Source of the DNA: Hermetia illucens
Taxonomy: Eukaryota; Arthropoda; Insecta; Diptera; Stratiomyidae
Direction: 5' to 3'
Assembly (NCBI RefSeq): GCF_905115235.1
Contig: NC_051851.1
Coordinates: 66,461,559-66,525,558, forward strand
DNA length: 64,000 nt
Each line of letters starts with the position of its first letter. Within the stretch, counting starts at the first letter, position 1. This document shows, one piece after another, positions 11,675 through 22,904 of the stretch. The notes under the pieces are model-generated. The model made no database searches and had not been told where the DNA came from. It worked only from the letters and a program-made list of their open reading frames with translations. A program made the translations under genes and the position numbers.

Positions 11675-12450
11675 GGTTGTTGCACATGAAATGGCCGATT
11701 TGGCAATCAAGTGAAGTTAGTTGCGATTTTGCTGTATCAAACCACCACCAGTTGGCGCTGTTGGTATCGGATAATGAAACATAGATACTCCTACATTTAA
11801 TCAAGGAGTCATTTCAGTTTTGACCAGTTACAACAATCGTCGCCTATCAGCGCAATGGCTAGATGCTGATGAGCCACCGAAGCATATGCCGAAACCGAGC
11901 CTCCATCCGAAGAAGGTAATGCTGTTTGGTGGTCTCCAGCTGGAGTTATTCACTATTCTTTTTTGGCACCTCGCGAAATGATAAATACACAGAAATACTG
12001 TGCCCAACTGGAAGAAATGCACCAAAAATTGAGTATACAACGACCGAGATTAGTCAACAAAGATGGTGTGATACTCCTTAACGGCAATGCGCGACCTCAT
12101 GTATCCAGAACAACGGTTCAAAAGTTGAACGAATTGCAGTATGAGACTCTGCCTCATCCACCATATTCACCGGACCTTTCGCCAACCGACTACCACTTTT
12201 ATAAGCATTTGGATCATTTTTTAGCGGAAAAACAGTTTAGGAACGAAGAGGCTGTCAAAATTGCCTTCGACGAATTTATCAACTCCCAACAGTTGGACTT
12301 CTACGAAACTGGCATACATGCTCTTGAATGTCGCTAGGAGAAGTGTTTTGAATCGACTGGCACCTATTTTGATTAAATAAATAAATTTTTCTAAGCTTTA
12401 CAGTCGTTTCAAATTTTAGTACCAAAACGGTCATTTTATTTGCAACAACC
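11675..12450 (+). mobile_element. Internally deleted irritans-type mariner
   Basis: Inverted ends start GGTTGTTGCACATGAAATGG and finish, on the other strand, GGTTGTTGCAAATAAAATGA; both are flanked by TA (11673-11674 and 12451-12452), the target duplication of Tc1/mariner elements. Length is 776 bp against about 1.3 kb for intact mariners, so the N-terminal DNA-binding half is missing. It is a dead copy. Confidence 0.9.
11840..12376 (+). pseudogene. Mariner transposase remnant (C-terminal half)
   Basis: Recognisable from NNRRLSAQWLDADEPPKH (about 11828-11885) in one frame, then in the frame of 11963-12337: EMINTQKYCAQLEEMHQKL, LLNGNARPHVS, LPHPPYSPDLSPTDYHF and LDFYETGIHALECR. The last catalytic Asp (PTDYH) is present, but the middle one is lost: the usual LxDNARPH reads LNGNARPH. 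The DEKW block with the first Asp is also not recoverable. After ECR a TAG replaces the expected Trp and is followed by EKCFESTGTYFD, the normal mariner ending. Irritans-subfamily wording is clear; function is not possible. Confidence 0.85.
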
Positions 12451-12452
12451 TA

Positions 12453-12560
12453 ATGTTATGTGAGAATATCCAGTTTCGGATGATATTGACATTCACAGTC
12501 TTGAATTTGCAAAGAAGCGAGACAACTTTGACGGACAGACAGACAGACAGAAATGCATTC
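12453..12560 (+). repeat. DR1-related fragment ending in GACA repeats
   Basis: GTGAGAATATCCAGTTTCGG is followed by ATTCACAGTCTTGAATTTGC, AAAGAAGCGAGACAACTTTG and (GACA) units. The same order (TTCAATTTTCAAAGAAGCAA then CAACTTTGACG) occurs at 61920-61955 in another DR1 copy. Confidence 0.5.
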
Positions 12561-13150
12561 AACTCGGCCAATTGGAACTTTATACGAAAGTCTCTGGCGA
12601 TGATTGGTGTTCCTACCTATCTCGCGGTATTAAAGACAGCTATTTGCGTGAGCGAACACTCTGGTATAATAGCGATGATGGACCTAAGGAGTACGTTGTC
12701 TCCGCGGCTGTCCCACAGGGCTCTGTACTGGGCCCACTACTGTGGAATATCATGTATAATGATGTGCTTAACCTTCCGGTTCCCGAGGAGGCCACGGTGG
12801 TGCGTTACGCCGATGACATAGCACTAGTTGTGGTCGCAAAGCATCTCGAAGATGCTGAGTTGTACGCAAGCGAAGCAATCAGTGTTGTTAAGGCTTGGCT
12901 AGAGAGTGCTGGAGTAGCACTCGCGGATGAAAAGACGGAAGCGGTCCTCATCACTAAGCGCCGCAAAAGAAATTACGCCTGCATTAGAATCGGGAATCGT
13001 ATCATCACTGCCAAGCCGGCCATCAAATACTTGGGGGTGATGATAGACGGAAAACTCAATTTTAAGCAGCACATAGAGCATACTTACAAAAAAGCATCCA
13101 CCACGAGTATGGCTCTCGCAAGGATGATGCCGAACATGCGGTACCCCTAA
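12560..13150 (+). mobile_element. R1-like LINE reverse transcriptase fragment
   Basis: The main frame (12572-13150, 192 codons) holds VPQGSVLGPLLWNIMYNDVL, VRYADDIALVVV (catalytic YADD), the AWLESAGVALADEKTE block, and AIKYLGVMIDGKLNF. Just upstream NSANWNFIRKSLAMIGVPTYL lies in another frame, so at least one frameshift separates them. The sequence stops at MMPNMRYP, where intact R1 proteins continue into a thumb domain. The next element begins within 120 bp. Confidence 0.75.
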
Positions 13151-13259
13151 GTGGGGCGTTTCTCAGAGAAATCAAACACGAATGGATCGAGTCTCTGGCG
13201 GTACGGTGTGGGGGAAACTCCGTCACACGTGAACTGCCGCATTCGCTTCTAACTGTTTT

Positions 13260-15700
13260 CCATAACACAATATGTCGAAAACATTGATCAAATCAACCTG
13301 CAGCATGCCAAAGCCCCATCCTACCTGTTGGCAGCGAGAATGACAAAGCTGCAGGATTTCCCCTACACCTTTCTGGTGCAAAAGCGTGGATTCGATTTAA
13401 CAGAATCTGTGGCATTGGATCGGTAAAGGGAGCGAAGATCTTGCGCCCTGATGTCAAGACGGTTAGAGACAACCATGCTGAGACAGTACTGTTCCCAGGA
13501 CTTAGCTACGGTCATCATACAATACCAGATAAATGGCGAGAGGAAAAACATCATATTTGCCTCCGCTTTTTTACCCTATGATTCTTTGTATCCTCCACTG
13601 ACCAAGAGCTTAGGGATCTCGTGGCGTATGCAGAATCAAGTGGTCTCGAACTCTTGGTAGGTTGCGATGCGAATGCTCAACATATTTGTTGGGGCAGTAG
13701 GAAATGCAATCCAAGAGGAGAAAAGCTATTTGATTTCGTCACTTCAGCTGGTCTTATGACTGCAAACGTAGGGTGCGCTCCTACGTTCGTGGGACCGAGA
13801 AGAAGCAAAGTAATTGACCTAACAATCTGTACCTCAAAAATGTTAGAGTTGATTACACACTGGCGAGTGCTAGACGAGGTCTCACTGTCAGATCACCGAT
13901 ACCTAGAATTCAATCTGACTATTGCGGGTGAACAATCTACAGTACAAAGACGGAACTCTAGGAAAATGGATTGGTCAAAGTTCAATGAACTTCTTGGCAA
14001 TAAAGTACAGTTCCCTAGGCGGCTAAGGACTCCTTTGGCGCTGTAAGATGAATTGAAAATTCTGAACTGCACACCTTTAGAGTGCTATGAAGAGGCTTGT
14101 CCTATTTTTCAAGACCAAAGCGGTAACCCGGTTCCTTGGTGGAACCGGGAACTGGAAAAACTCAGGATTACAACCAGGCGACTTCTGAACCGTGCTTGCA
14201 AAAATAATAAGAAGGAAGACTGGTTAAATTTCAAGAACTCACAGTGTGAATATAAGAGGCTCGTTATGTGTTCGAGAGGAGACTCCTGTAGAGCATACTG
14301 TGAGGAACTGAAAGGCGAAAGAGAGACTTCAAGGCTGTGTAGAGTCCTCAAAAGGGATGAGTCGGCCAAGACTCTCTTAGAAAGCCCGACGGTACTTTCA
14401 TGAGCTCCAGACTGGATTCAGTAGAGACCCTTCTGGAAGTACACCACCTGGTTGACGTTTCTTGCAACCCCTTCAACACGCAAATGCTGCAAGGGGAACT
14501 GGAACACTACGAAAGCGGTTGTTACCCATGAAAAAGTGAGAGCTGCCATACTGTCCTTTGAACATTTCAAAGCATCTGGCATGGATGGCATCTATCCGGC
14601 AATGCTAAAAGAGGGTATGGAGCACTTAGAGCAACCTCTATACAACCTCTCTAAATATTTATTGAGGATGCCTTGATCTGGGCCACGTGCCTTCCTCTTA
14701 GCAAAAGGTTAAAGTTGTCTTCATACTGAAACCTGGGAAAGATGACTAATCCAAAGAACTTCAGACAGATCAGCATGACTTCATTCTTGCTGAAAGCTCT
14801 TTGGTACGCGATGAGGGTGTTCGTGGACATGAAAGGGGCTTTTGACTGTGCGCCTTTTCAAAAACGTTGTGATACCGCCAGAGCGCATCGTGTTGATGAT
14901 GCTTTAATTAAGGGGATCCATGCTATGCTAACGCAGAGATTGCTGTGCGCTGAGGTGGATTTCGATCGCTATCTGACTGCAGAAGCAACGAAGGGCTGCC
15001 TCCAAGGAGGTGTGCTTTCGCGACTTCTGTGGAGTATGCTGATTGACTCACTACTATGCGAACTGCAAAATTTGCCAATACAGACTCAAGGTTATGCTGA
15101 TGACGTGGTTGTGCTTGCTGTGGATTGGGATCTTGGAACGGTGTGTAGGAATATACAACGTACCATTGATTTGATGGACAGTTGGTGCCTCAGACATTGT
15201 CTTTCAGTTAATCCAAATGAAACCACAATGGTATTATTCACAAAAAAGGAGAAAACTGGATGGACTTTGCCTCCCTGAGATGAAGAGTACTACCCTTCAA
15301 CTCTCCGAAAAAGTGAAATATCTGGGAGTCATTCTAGATAAAAAACTTCTTTGGAAGAAACATGTAGAGGTAAAGATGAAACAAGGTCTCACAACTTATG
15401 GGCTGTGCAGACGGACCTTTGCCTCGACATGGGGACTCAGGCCTCATGTGGTAATGTGAGTATACGTTGTTATCATTAGGCCGATGTTCGTATATGCATC
15501 CGTAGTGTGGTGGGTTAAGTTGAGGCAAAAAAGTTTTCACCGTAAACTAGCCATAATTTCAAAAAATTGTGTGTCTGGGTTTATTAGTACCATGAGCACG
15601 ACATCCGGCGCAGCTATGAATGCATTACTCAATTTGCAGCCCCTGGATATATTTATTCAAAGCACCACAATTGCAACCAGCCGAGAACAGGTGAAAGTAA
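13260..15700 (+). mobile_element. LOA-like LINE, endonuclease plus reverse transcriptase, broken
   Basis: Starts within the endonuclease (QINLQHAKAPSYLLAARM near 13285) and continues through NGERKNIIFASAFLPYDS, GLELLVGCDANAQHICWGS, PRGEKLFDF, VIDLTIC and VSLSDHRYLEF (13621-14046, all APE-type endonuclease motifs). The reverse transcriptase follows: SGMDGIYPAMLKEG (14575-14616), FVDMKGAFDCAPF, GVLSRLLWSM, GYADDVVVLAV, VKYLGVILDKKL, then YASVVWWVKLRQKSF and a NALLNLQPLDIFI end. Frame changes near 13440, 14045, 14405, 14690 and 15280 break it. The RNase H tail expected after 15700 is missing. Similar to the tail at 1-955. Confidence 0.75.
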
Positions 15701-15819
15701 GTTTATTGAGCAGTATGAAATGGTCATCGGAATCAAATGTTTCGAGAAGTCAGTATAGGCCGTATGTAAATCATTTGTATCGTTCAGAGACTTCACTCAC
15801 TCAATTCGTGAGCGAATTA

Positions 15820-16170
15820 GTGCAAGTTGAGCACCTCGATGGAAATCCATGCTCTTCCTTCAAAGATTCCTTCCTTCTTGGAGACTGAAAAAAGGATAGA
15901 TATCGGGCGGTAGTTTTCGGCCAGTGTAACATCAATTTTTTTGTATAAAGGGATGTTACAAGGACTCTTTCGATTGTCCGGAAAGATACCCTCGGTCAAA
16001 CTCTTATTAAAAATGATTGAAAAGGAAAGGGGAATGTGAGGCTTGTATTTTTTCAAGAAAATATCTGGCATGCACTTCTGCAGGTCTCCTCCAAAACATT
16101 GATAACTATGGGACCCGCATCAAAAGTGCTCTTCTCTCTGATGCTACTCAGGTTGCCGGTTAAGTCTTAA
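15820..16170 (-). mobile_element. Jockey/CR1-like LINE reverse transcriptase fragment
   Basis: Minus strand reads FNKSLTEGIFPD, then IPLYKKIDVTLAENYRPISIL, matching the FNLSL..G.FPD.WK...I.PI.KKGD....NYRPIS block near the start of the RT in jockey/CR1-type LINEs. Only this block survives. It abuts the end of the plus-strand LOA-like copy, so the two may have collided by insertion. Confidence 0.6.
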
Positions 16171-16510
16171 AGTGGCATCACAAAACGTAGTAATATTATG
16201 ACATGGAAGCCTTTCATCCACACCAAAAATACCTCCTGCAACTCAAAAATCTGACCTACTTGACAGTTTTCGAAAAGATTACGTATTACGTTATTGGCTA
16301 GCAATAAAGTTAAGAAGGAAGAAGTTCTTACAGTGAAATTTACCTTGGAGATTTTACCCCAGTGTTAATTTTTATGGGGACTTTCTGGCATCCCACGTAA
16401 AAGAAAGGGAATTTGAGTTGAAGTCTATTTACTAGTTGACGATTAAAGTAGGGTACTTAAATATAACATATATGAGGTGTCATAAAATTAGCTATCAAAA
16501 AGAATAACCC

Positions 16511-16583
16511 TGGAGATGCCGGGCATTGATCCCGGTACCTCTCACATGCTAAGCGAGCGCTCTACCATCTGAGCTACGTCCCC
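16511..16583 (-). tRNA. tRNA-Ala (anticodon AGC), copy 1
   Basis: 73 nt cloverleaf. The anticodon loop is TTAGCAT (AGC, read as inosine-GC), on stem CTCGC/GTGAG. D arm GCTC/GAGC, T arm CCGGG/CCCGG with loop ATCAATG, discriminator A. The G3:U70 pair that marks tRNA-Ala for alanyl-tRNA synthetase is present. Unlike the other copies, position 6 is C facing A67 (GGGGACG against CATCTCC), a mismatch in the acceptor stem that may weaken it. Downstream on the minus strand is a T5 Pol III terminator (16497-16501). CCA is not encoded. Confidence 0.93.
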
Positions 16584-16836
16584 GTTGAAATGCTTTCCTT
16601 AATACAATCACTTTAAACCACAAACAAACTTATTTTTTCTTAAAACAAGTTACTGGTTTGCACTAAAACTATCACTGCCGCCATGGGTAAACCGCAAAAT
16701 AAGCAACTCAAAGTAGTTTTCAGTATTTTCATTATCAATCAATACATACTTTGAGTTCATGGAAAAAGAAATTATTTCGATGATTTTAACTGATCTATTA
16801 ACCTGTTATTTTACCACAAAATATATATATACATCC

Positions 16837-16909
16837 TGGAGATGCTGGGTATCGATCCCAGTACCTCTCACATGCTAAGCGAGCGCTCTACCATCTGAGC
16901 TACATCCCC
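16837..16909 (-). tRNA. tRNA-Ala (anticodon AGC), copy 2, T-arm variant
   Basis: Same 73 nt design with a fully paired acceptor stem (GGGGATG/CATCTCC including G3:U70) and AGC anticodon. The T arm differs from the other copies but stays paired: CTGGG/CCCAG, a compensated change of C50-G64 to T50-A64, with loop ATCGATA, which has G57 where the others have A57. Compensation suggests this copy is under selection. A short T4 run follows on the minus strand (16818-16821). Confidence 0.95.
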
Positions 16910-16919
16910 GTTAAGGATC

Positions 16920-18430
16920 TTGAAAATCGATCTTTTTTTTCGCGTTAAGATGAACTAGATTCAGTTTATCTCGAGAAAGTTTAAATAGTGTAGGCTGTTC
17001 AGTTGGGCGACAGTCGTCAGCACTATAGTTACCGGCAATCTGAACCAGTTTCGAGATACATATGTACGTATGTATTTAGTTTAAAAACGTGTTCCTCATA
17101 TGTAAATAGTGTCATTGATTTTAAGCCCAATTTGCTGTTCAGCATACTATCATAGGCTATAGACATTTTGTTTGTTGTTGTTTGTTGCTAGTTCTTTGGG
17201 AAGACAACTTTTCTGAGTGCACTCTTTCAACCTGATAAATGGGGTGAAGACAATACATAACTTGCACTGGAGCTAATCAAGTTTTTCGAATTGTACGACA
17301 CAGTAGTAGTTGATTCCAAACAAAAAAACTGACTAGTTGCAGTTAAGTAAAAATACGGGAATTCATAATGTGAAGAAAGCCATCTGGGAAAATTGGTGGA
17401 TAAACAGTTGCTAGCTTTTTCTAAGCACGAATTACTACTCTGATAGGCGAATTTTAGAGGCATAACCATCTGACCACATATACATATATATATATATACA
17501 TAATTAAACAAATTAAGAAGGTACCGTTACAAACCAAGAGACAAGCAACGTTATGCAATTCGTAGGTCTGAAACAAATTAAGGTGAACACAAACATTCAT
17601 TACGTAAACAAAAACGCTCATCCACATATGGAGTTATAAAGATACTCGCTAACCGGTATATCTGGGTTTCAATCCATCGGGTTGGTAATCAGTAACAAAA
17701 CGCTTTTATCGAATCGTCGCCAGTATCAGAGGGATGTATCTTTATCAGATTTAAAACAATACACCACAATGAAAACAACAAATTGTGGCAATTTCCTTCC
17801 TAGTATCATTAAAATAGATGTGACGGTCGCGCTTCATGGAGATGTCCGCTGAAATGAAGGCTCTAAAGGAAATGTATTCAGAAATATTCGTAGCCCAGAT
17901 AGATATTGTTAAACCAAATGAAGTCATTAAAATAAAGTAGTACCAAGATAAACCCAAATGTGTCAGATACCTGACAAAGAATTCCCAGGATATTGTAGAT
18001 AAAAGAGGCTTTCTAGCTAAACATGGAATGATTTTTTTAAGGAAATCTACAGTGTACAATATCAACATATTATATAAAATTGGCTAATTGTTAATTATGA
18101 GAATTAGCCGCTCGTTTCCCATCAACTTGAACGCTTAAGTCAATCTTAGCAAGCGAGTTTTCGTCAGCGTGCGGGCTCATTGGCTTTGACCGACTAGCAC
18201 GGCTAACGACACTACACTAGATTTTAGATTTGAAATGTTCGTTGATCTACTGCCATAAACCCCTATGTAGAACATAGCACATCTACCGCACTATTCGCGA
18301 TTTCTGGCCACTTAGGTCACCGTGTTCTTTTCAAAAATACTTCATTCTGTAATAAACAGGAAGTGTAAGGATGCTCAAAATGACTCTCCAGTAATCCAAA
18401 AAACTGGTAAATTTTAAGAATTCAAGTAAC
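16920..18430. other. Intergenic, no gene seen
   Basis: AT-rich with an (AT)n/(ATAC)n microsatellite near 17478-17500. A minus ORF at 17751-18068 and a plus stretch MEMSAEMKALKEMYSEIF at 17838-17890 overlap, and neither resembles a known family. Confidence 0.4.
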
Positions 18431-18435
18431 CTAAG

Positions 18436-19148
18436 TCAGCACCGAAAACGAATCAACCGACATCAAACCGCACTGGTCAAACACGAAGAAGAATAAGGAT
18501 AGGAGAATACAACTTTGAGACCGTTGACAATTTCTCCTATCTAGGGTCGAAAATCACAAGCGATTACAGCTACGATGATGAAATCCACGCACGGTTGTTG
18601 TCAGCCAACAGAGCCTATTTCAGCTTACAAAGACTGTTCCGCTCGAAACGTCTCATCATAGGGTCAAAGCTCTTACTGTACAAGACTATGATCTTGCCAA
18701 TCTTCATGTATTCCTCGGAAACTTGGGTTCTTAGCAAGAAAAATTGCGAACTCTTGGCCGCGTTCGAGAGAAGAATACTCCGAAGAATTTTTGGTCCCCT
18801 ACATGAGGATGGACGATTCCGTAGCCTACACAATGACGAAATCTATGAGCGATACCATGACCGTCCGGTTGTGGATAAAATCCAGCTCAATAGGTTACGG
18901 TGGGCGGGTCACTTAATCCATATGGATGAGGATGATCCCACCCGGAAAGTCTATAAGGGCAATATCTATGGTAGAAAAAGAAGACGAGGCAGACCCTGCC
19001 TAAGATGGAGCGATGGCGTAGGTCAGGACGCCAGACAACTTTTAGGGATATCGAATTGGTGGACCTCGGCGCAAAACCGGGATGTCTGGAGTTCCTTATT
19101 AAGGCAGGCCTAGACCGAATACCGGTTGTTGCGCCGTTGATGATGATA
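18436..19148 (+). mobile_element. LINE-C, 5'-truncated 3' end, with 12-bp target duplication
   Basis: 713 bp of the LINE-C 3' end flanked by AAGTAACCTAAG at 18424-18435 and 19149-19160. The ORF at 18595-19113 (172 codons) contains LLLYKTMILPIFMYSSETW, LLAAFERRILRRIFGP, RLRWAGHLIHMDED and RRRGRPCLRW, the C-terminal region of RTE-like proteins. The 3' end is GTTGTTGCGCCGTTGATGAT with a short GAT tail. The clean duplication and 5' truncation are what target-primed reverse transcription leaves. Confidence 0.88.
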
Positions 19149-19159
19149 AAGTAACCTAA

Positions 19160-19500
19160 GGGCAGTTTCAACGAATAAGCAAACAGAAATAAGCGTTTCT
19201 TAGTTAACCTAGCTCGATACTCTGTTTCCTCAATTGTCATTTTCTGGCACATTTGGACTTGCTCTAGAAAAAAAACATAATAAAAATTGTCTAATGCGCA
19301 AAATATCCCCATTTGCATTATTGATGGCATCATGCACTATCATACACATATACTTAATAATCAATGAAGTAATAATCAAATGAACCGTATTTGTTTTGAA
19401 ACTCAGGTACTCATTCACAGCTGAGTCGATTGGTATCCGTCATGCAGACACAGGCAAAGACAAAGTCAGTACTGTTCACATATAAATTGTTCATAGCCTC
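19160..19500. other. Spacer between LINE-C copies, no gene seen
   Basis: AT-rich DNA without a supportable ORF or RNA gene. A minus-strand ORF at 18887-19333 is the antisense of LINE-C running into this spacer. Confidence 0.5.
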
Positions 19501-19504
19501 CGAT

Positions 19505-21400
19505 GGCGGCCAAAGGGTAGTATAGGTCCCAGGGCGAAACGTGGATTAGTACTCCCGTTGGAGCACAAAACCTGGGAAATGCCTGCTGAACCAACAGCAA
19601 TACGACGAAACCCTATCTCCACCTCCACGTCGTAACCGCTGAGAGTACTTTTTTAATAAAAAACTGCAGACGGAGAAGGATGAAGCCGAGTCTCCCGGGC
19701 CTAAAAAAAGGGGCGAATTGTACCAACTGGTCCTCCAGGCTGGGGATTGGGTAAGATATGAAGTCACGGAAGAAACCTCGAACAGGATTGATTTTACAAC
19801 GACGAGTCTGGCATCGTTGACGGATCAATGATTGACGAATTTTTTCATGGAACGTGCGTTCTCTGTGCAGAAATGAAGCTGCCAACCAGCTAGCCGATAC
19901 CCTGTCCCAATATAGGGCTGATGTAACAGCATTGCAGGAGAAGCGCCGGACAGGGACCAGTTTATAGTGGCCATTCAGTACGCCATGTGCTCGGAGTAGG
20001 TTTCCTAGTCAGCCAAAAATTGAAACCTGCCATTATTGGCTTCGAAAACACAAGCGAACGGCTATGCATTCTGCATTTGCGAGCAAATTTAGAAATATAA
20101 GCCTCATAACGTTCACACCCTTACAATGGAGAGTCCAGAGTCGGAGAAGGGCATCTTCTACGGGGCAGTTGCGCGAACCCTCGAAGCCTGTCTCAAGTAT
20201 GATATCAAAATCATACTTGAAGATTTAAACAGTCAAGTAGGGACGTAGCCCGTATTCAGACGATACGTCGACTCCCATAGCTTACATAAGAATACCAAAG
20301 ATAACGGACTGCGGATTATTCAGTTAGCATGGTGCTCCGGGCCACCGCCTAAAATCTCCTCTGATAATCAGGTGAAACTGAATAATGAAGCCATCCACAA
20401 CAAAGTCCTCCGTGATACCTATAAGGGGGGGAATGGATGCCGCAATAACCGCAGCTAACAGATGTCCTGGATATAAAGCATTAATAAGTGATCTTCGCAA
20501 CCACGCAAGAGCGTTATCATTGATACGACCACAAACCCAGCCGCAAGAAAACTCGGAACGGCTGGTTTGACTATGAATGTAAGCTAGCAGCGGAACGGAA
20601 GAATGCTTCATACTTGGCAATGCTGCACTCTCAAAGATGGCGAGCACGCGCAGAGGCCTATCACAAACTCCGTTGAGTGGAGAAGCAACTTCACCAACAG
20701 AAAAAAAAGCCAGGGGAAACCAACAAGTCTGCGAACTCGAGAAATACAAGGAGGAACCACACCAAGCGCAAATTTTACCAACACGTCAGCAGGATGAAGC
20801 TTTATACACCTCCATGCTCATTCTCCCGGGACAAAGAGGGAAGTCTGATTTCCGACAGAATGGGCATATTGGAGCGATGGTTTGAGTATTTTGATGAACT
20901 GCTCAACAACCAAAATATTGGCGAGTTGGTGTTCCCGCCAACTGAAGACGACGTAACAAATGCTGCCACCATCCTGCGTAGAAGAAACAGTCCGTGCGAT
21001 TCATCGGCTTGAAATCCATAAGTCGCCAAGAGCCGATGAAATTATAGCTGAAATGGTTAAATATGGAGGCAACCAACTACACTAAGCGGTTGATTAGCTG
21101 ATGCTCAAGGTGTGGGATAGCGAATCAATGCCTGACGACTGGCAAAGAGGCATTATCTCTTCCATACATAAAAAGGGGGATAGAAAGCAGTGCAGCAATT
21201 ATAGAGGTATCACGTTACTGAGTACCAAGTATATGATATTCTCCGCTATCTTGCTAATTCGGATAGCTTCATACGCCCAAACATCAATTGGCCCGTACCA
21301 AAGAGGCTTCACTCCAGGCAAATCAGCAGATCAAATTTTCTCTCTGCGGCAAGCGATGAAAAAACTGCTGGAGTGTGGACATCAGTTGCACCATCTTTTA
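19505..21400 (+). mobile_element. LINE-C, 5' portion, lacks its 3' end
   Basis: Begins with the family leader (GGCGGCCAAAGGGTAGTATA), shared with 48160. Endonuclease and linker remains lie at 19850-20280 and 20380-20800, then reverse transcriptase: LKVWDSESMPDDWQRGII, SSIHKKGDRKQCSNYRGITLLS (21101-21250), IGPYQRGFTPGKSADQI (about 21285-21340) and LLECGHQLHHLL. Homology ends abruptly near 21395, in the middle of the RT. Numerous frameshifts. Loss of the 3' half is not the usual 5' truncation, so a deletion or break after insertion is likely. Confidence 0.8.
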
Positions 21401-21960
21401 TCGACTTCACTTTTTCAAGTTTTCAAGTTTGTGTTTTTTTTTGCTAAAAATTAACTTATTTATTTACTTCGAATTGTCGATCTCAGAGCCATAGAGTACT
21501 TCTTCTACAAACCCCAAAATATCGATTTGATGCTGACTTCAAGCTATTATAGCTTCACTTGCATCTCAAATTACAAACAGTATATACGGCGATTAACGTT
21601 CAAGGTTGCGCGGTAATACGTGATAAATAGCTGTAAGTTTGGACTTATCGCTCCAATAACATAGTTATGCAACTCGGTGAGAATATTCTTCATGTAACGT
21701 ACTTTAAGGATATGCAATATTTTACGTAAAAATGTTTGGGAGCTCGATGGCTCCATTTGTACAAAGTTCGCAATGTATATGAAATCAGTAAGTTACTGTG
21801 TGATACTGCCAGTGAAATAAATTTACGTGAAGCAAGACAACTGAGACCTACCTTTGGCTTCTTACCAAATTTTCCAATAGAATGCTCTATATTGTTATAT
21901 ATACCAATGCATTTCAGCTTTTAGGAGGACCTACAGCAAATTTGCAAAATATAATCATAT
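21400..21960. other. AT-rich spacer, no gene seen
   Basis: No supportable coding or RNA feature. It ends in a short GTAG tandem run (about 21963-21978), which is the 3' tail of the minus-strand fragment that follows. Confidence 0.5.
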
Positions 21961-21961
21961 G

Positions 21962-22330
21962 GAGTAGGTAGGTAGGTATCAGTGGCCGCTCCGAGGAGCC
22001 CAATTAGCGCTTTGGTGCGCCGTTTTGATGCCACAAACTCCTAAGACCGTGACTGTTGTTATGGGAGCAGGGAAGCAGAGTCCAGCCGGCTCGGATCTTC
22101 AGAGCCAGCCCGTAGCATTCACGAAGGAAAGCAACTCTCCGACCCTGCAGCTATAAATCTCTGTCCGCAACCTGACTCTAACCAGAGCTGGGCAATCGCA
22201 GAGAAAGTGCATGAGGGTTTCTCTTCCTTCTCCGCAGCTTCGGCAATGCGAGCTGTAGGGTATGCCGAGCCTAGCGGCATGGTCCCCTATGGGCCAGTGC
22301 CCCGTGCAGACTGCCCTAATAATGCAATCA
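21962..22330 (-). mobile_element. LINE C-terminal fragment with (CTAC)n tail
   Basis: Minus ORF 22099-22368 reads AVCTGHWPIGDHAARLGIP, CRSCGEGRETLMHFLCDCPALVRVRLR, then FVNATGWL. This is the C-terminal 'GH ... CR.C...ET..H.LC.CPAL' zinc-binding region of LOA/jockey-type LINEs. The 3' end on the minus strand runs GGCCACTGATACCTACCTAC. The 5' side is cut where the plus-strand DR1 repeat starts at 22326. Confidence 0.72.
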
Positions 22331-22745
22331 TATACTATTATTAACTTTATTCGAACAGATATCGACATGGTGTGTATTTTGAGAGTTAGATGTCACATAA
22401 TTAGATTTTTCCAATGGGTATTTTCTAGAAATGGCCCCTTATCTTAAGTAACTCCTTGCTAGGACCTCTTTCTCTACTTTGAAACTAATGTCAAAACTGA
22501 AACCTTTATCAGAAAGTACTAATCGAGACCTTTCATTTTCTATTGCACATGGCTATATTCGGTGAAAAAAATGTTTCACCTCCCTCATTCTCAAACTCAA
22601 AGTATAACGATGTCATTCACCGCATGCGGATGAGCTCACAGTTCAAACATTCCCACCGAATTTCGTGTCAGTAAGCATCACCGTTTCTGTGAAAAGTCTC
22701 TGTGATAAACAGATGGATAAGGGTTTCCTTTGCGCGAAGCCTGGA
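22326..22745 (+). repeat. DR1 dispersed repeat, long copy
   Basis: Starts ATACTATTATTAACTTTATT, then CGAACAGATATCGACATGG, TTTTTCCAATGGGTATTTTC, GAAATGGCCCCTTATC, CAGAAAGTACTAATCGAGAC, CTTTCATTTTCTATTGCACA and a poorly kept GATAAACAGATGG end. Same module order as at 31960 and 62107. No ORF. Confidence 0.7.
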
Positions 22746-22904
22746 AAACAATAGTTTATTCTGCATTCCAAATGTTTAAGATGGATGGAAGTAGTTGATC
22801 ATTCCAATAAAGAGCAATACACAGATTGCAATAAGCTATTTCACAGCTGCAACCTGAAATCAATCAAATATCATTAAATGCAGATTTTGTTTATTAACTA
22901 AATT

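Noticed and set aside
17751-18068. 105-codon minus ORF
   Set aside because: The opposite strand is almost equally open, no motif is visible, and hydrophobic bias is expected from AT-rich sequence.
19546-19885. Minus ORFs opposite the LINE-C leader and endonuclease
   Set aside because: They are antisense shadows of LINE-C, repeated opposite the 48160 copy as well.
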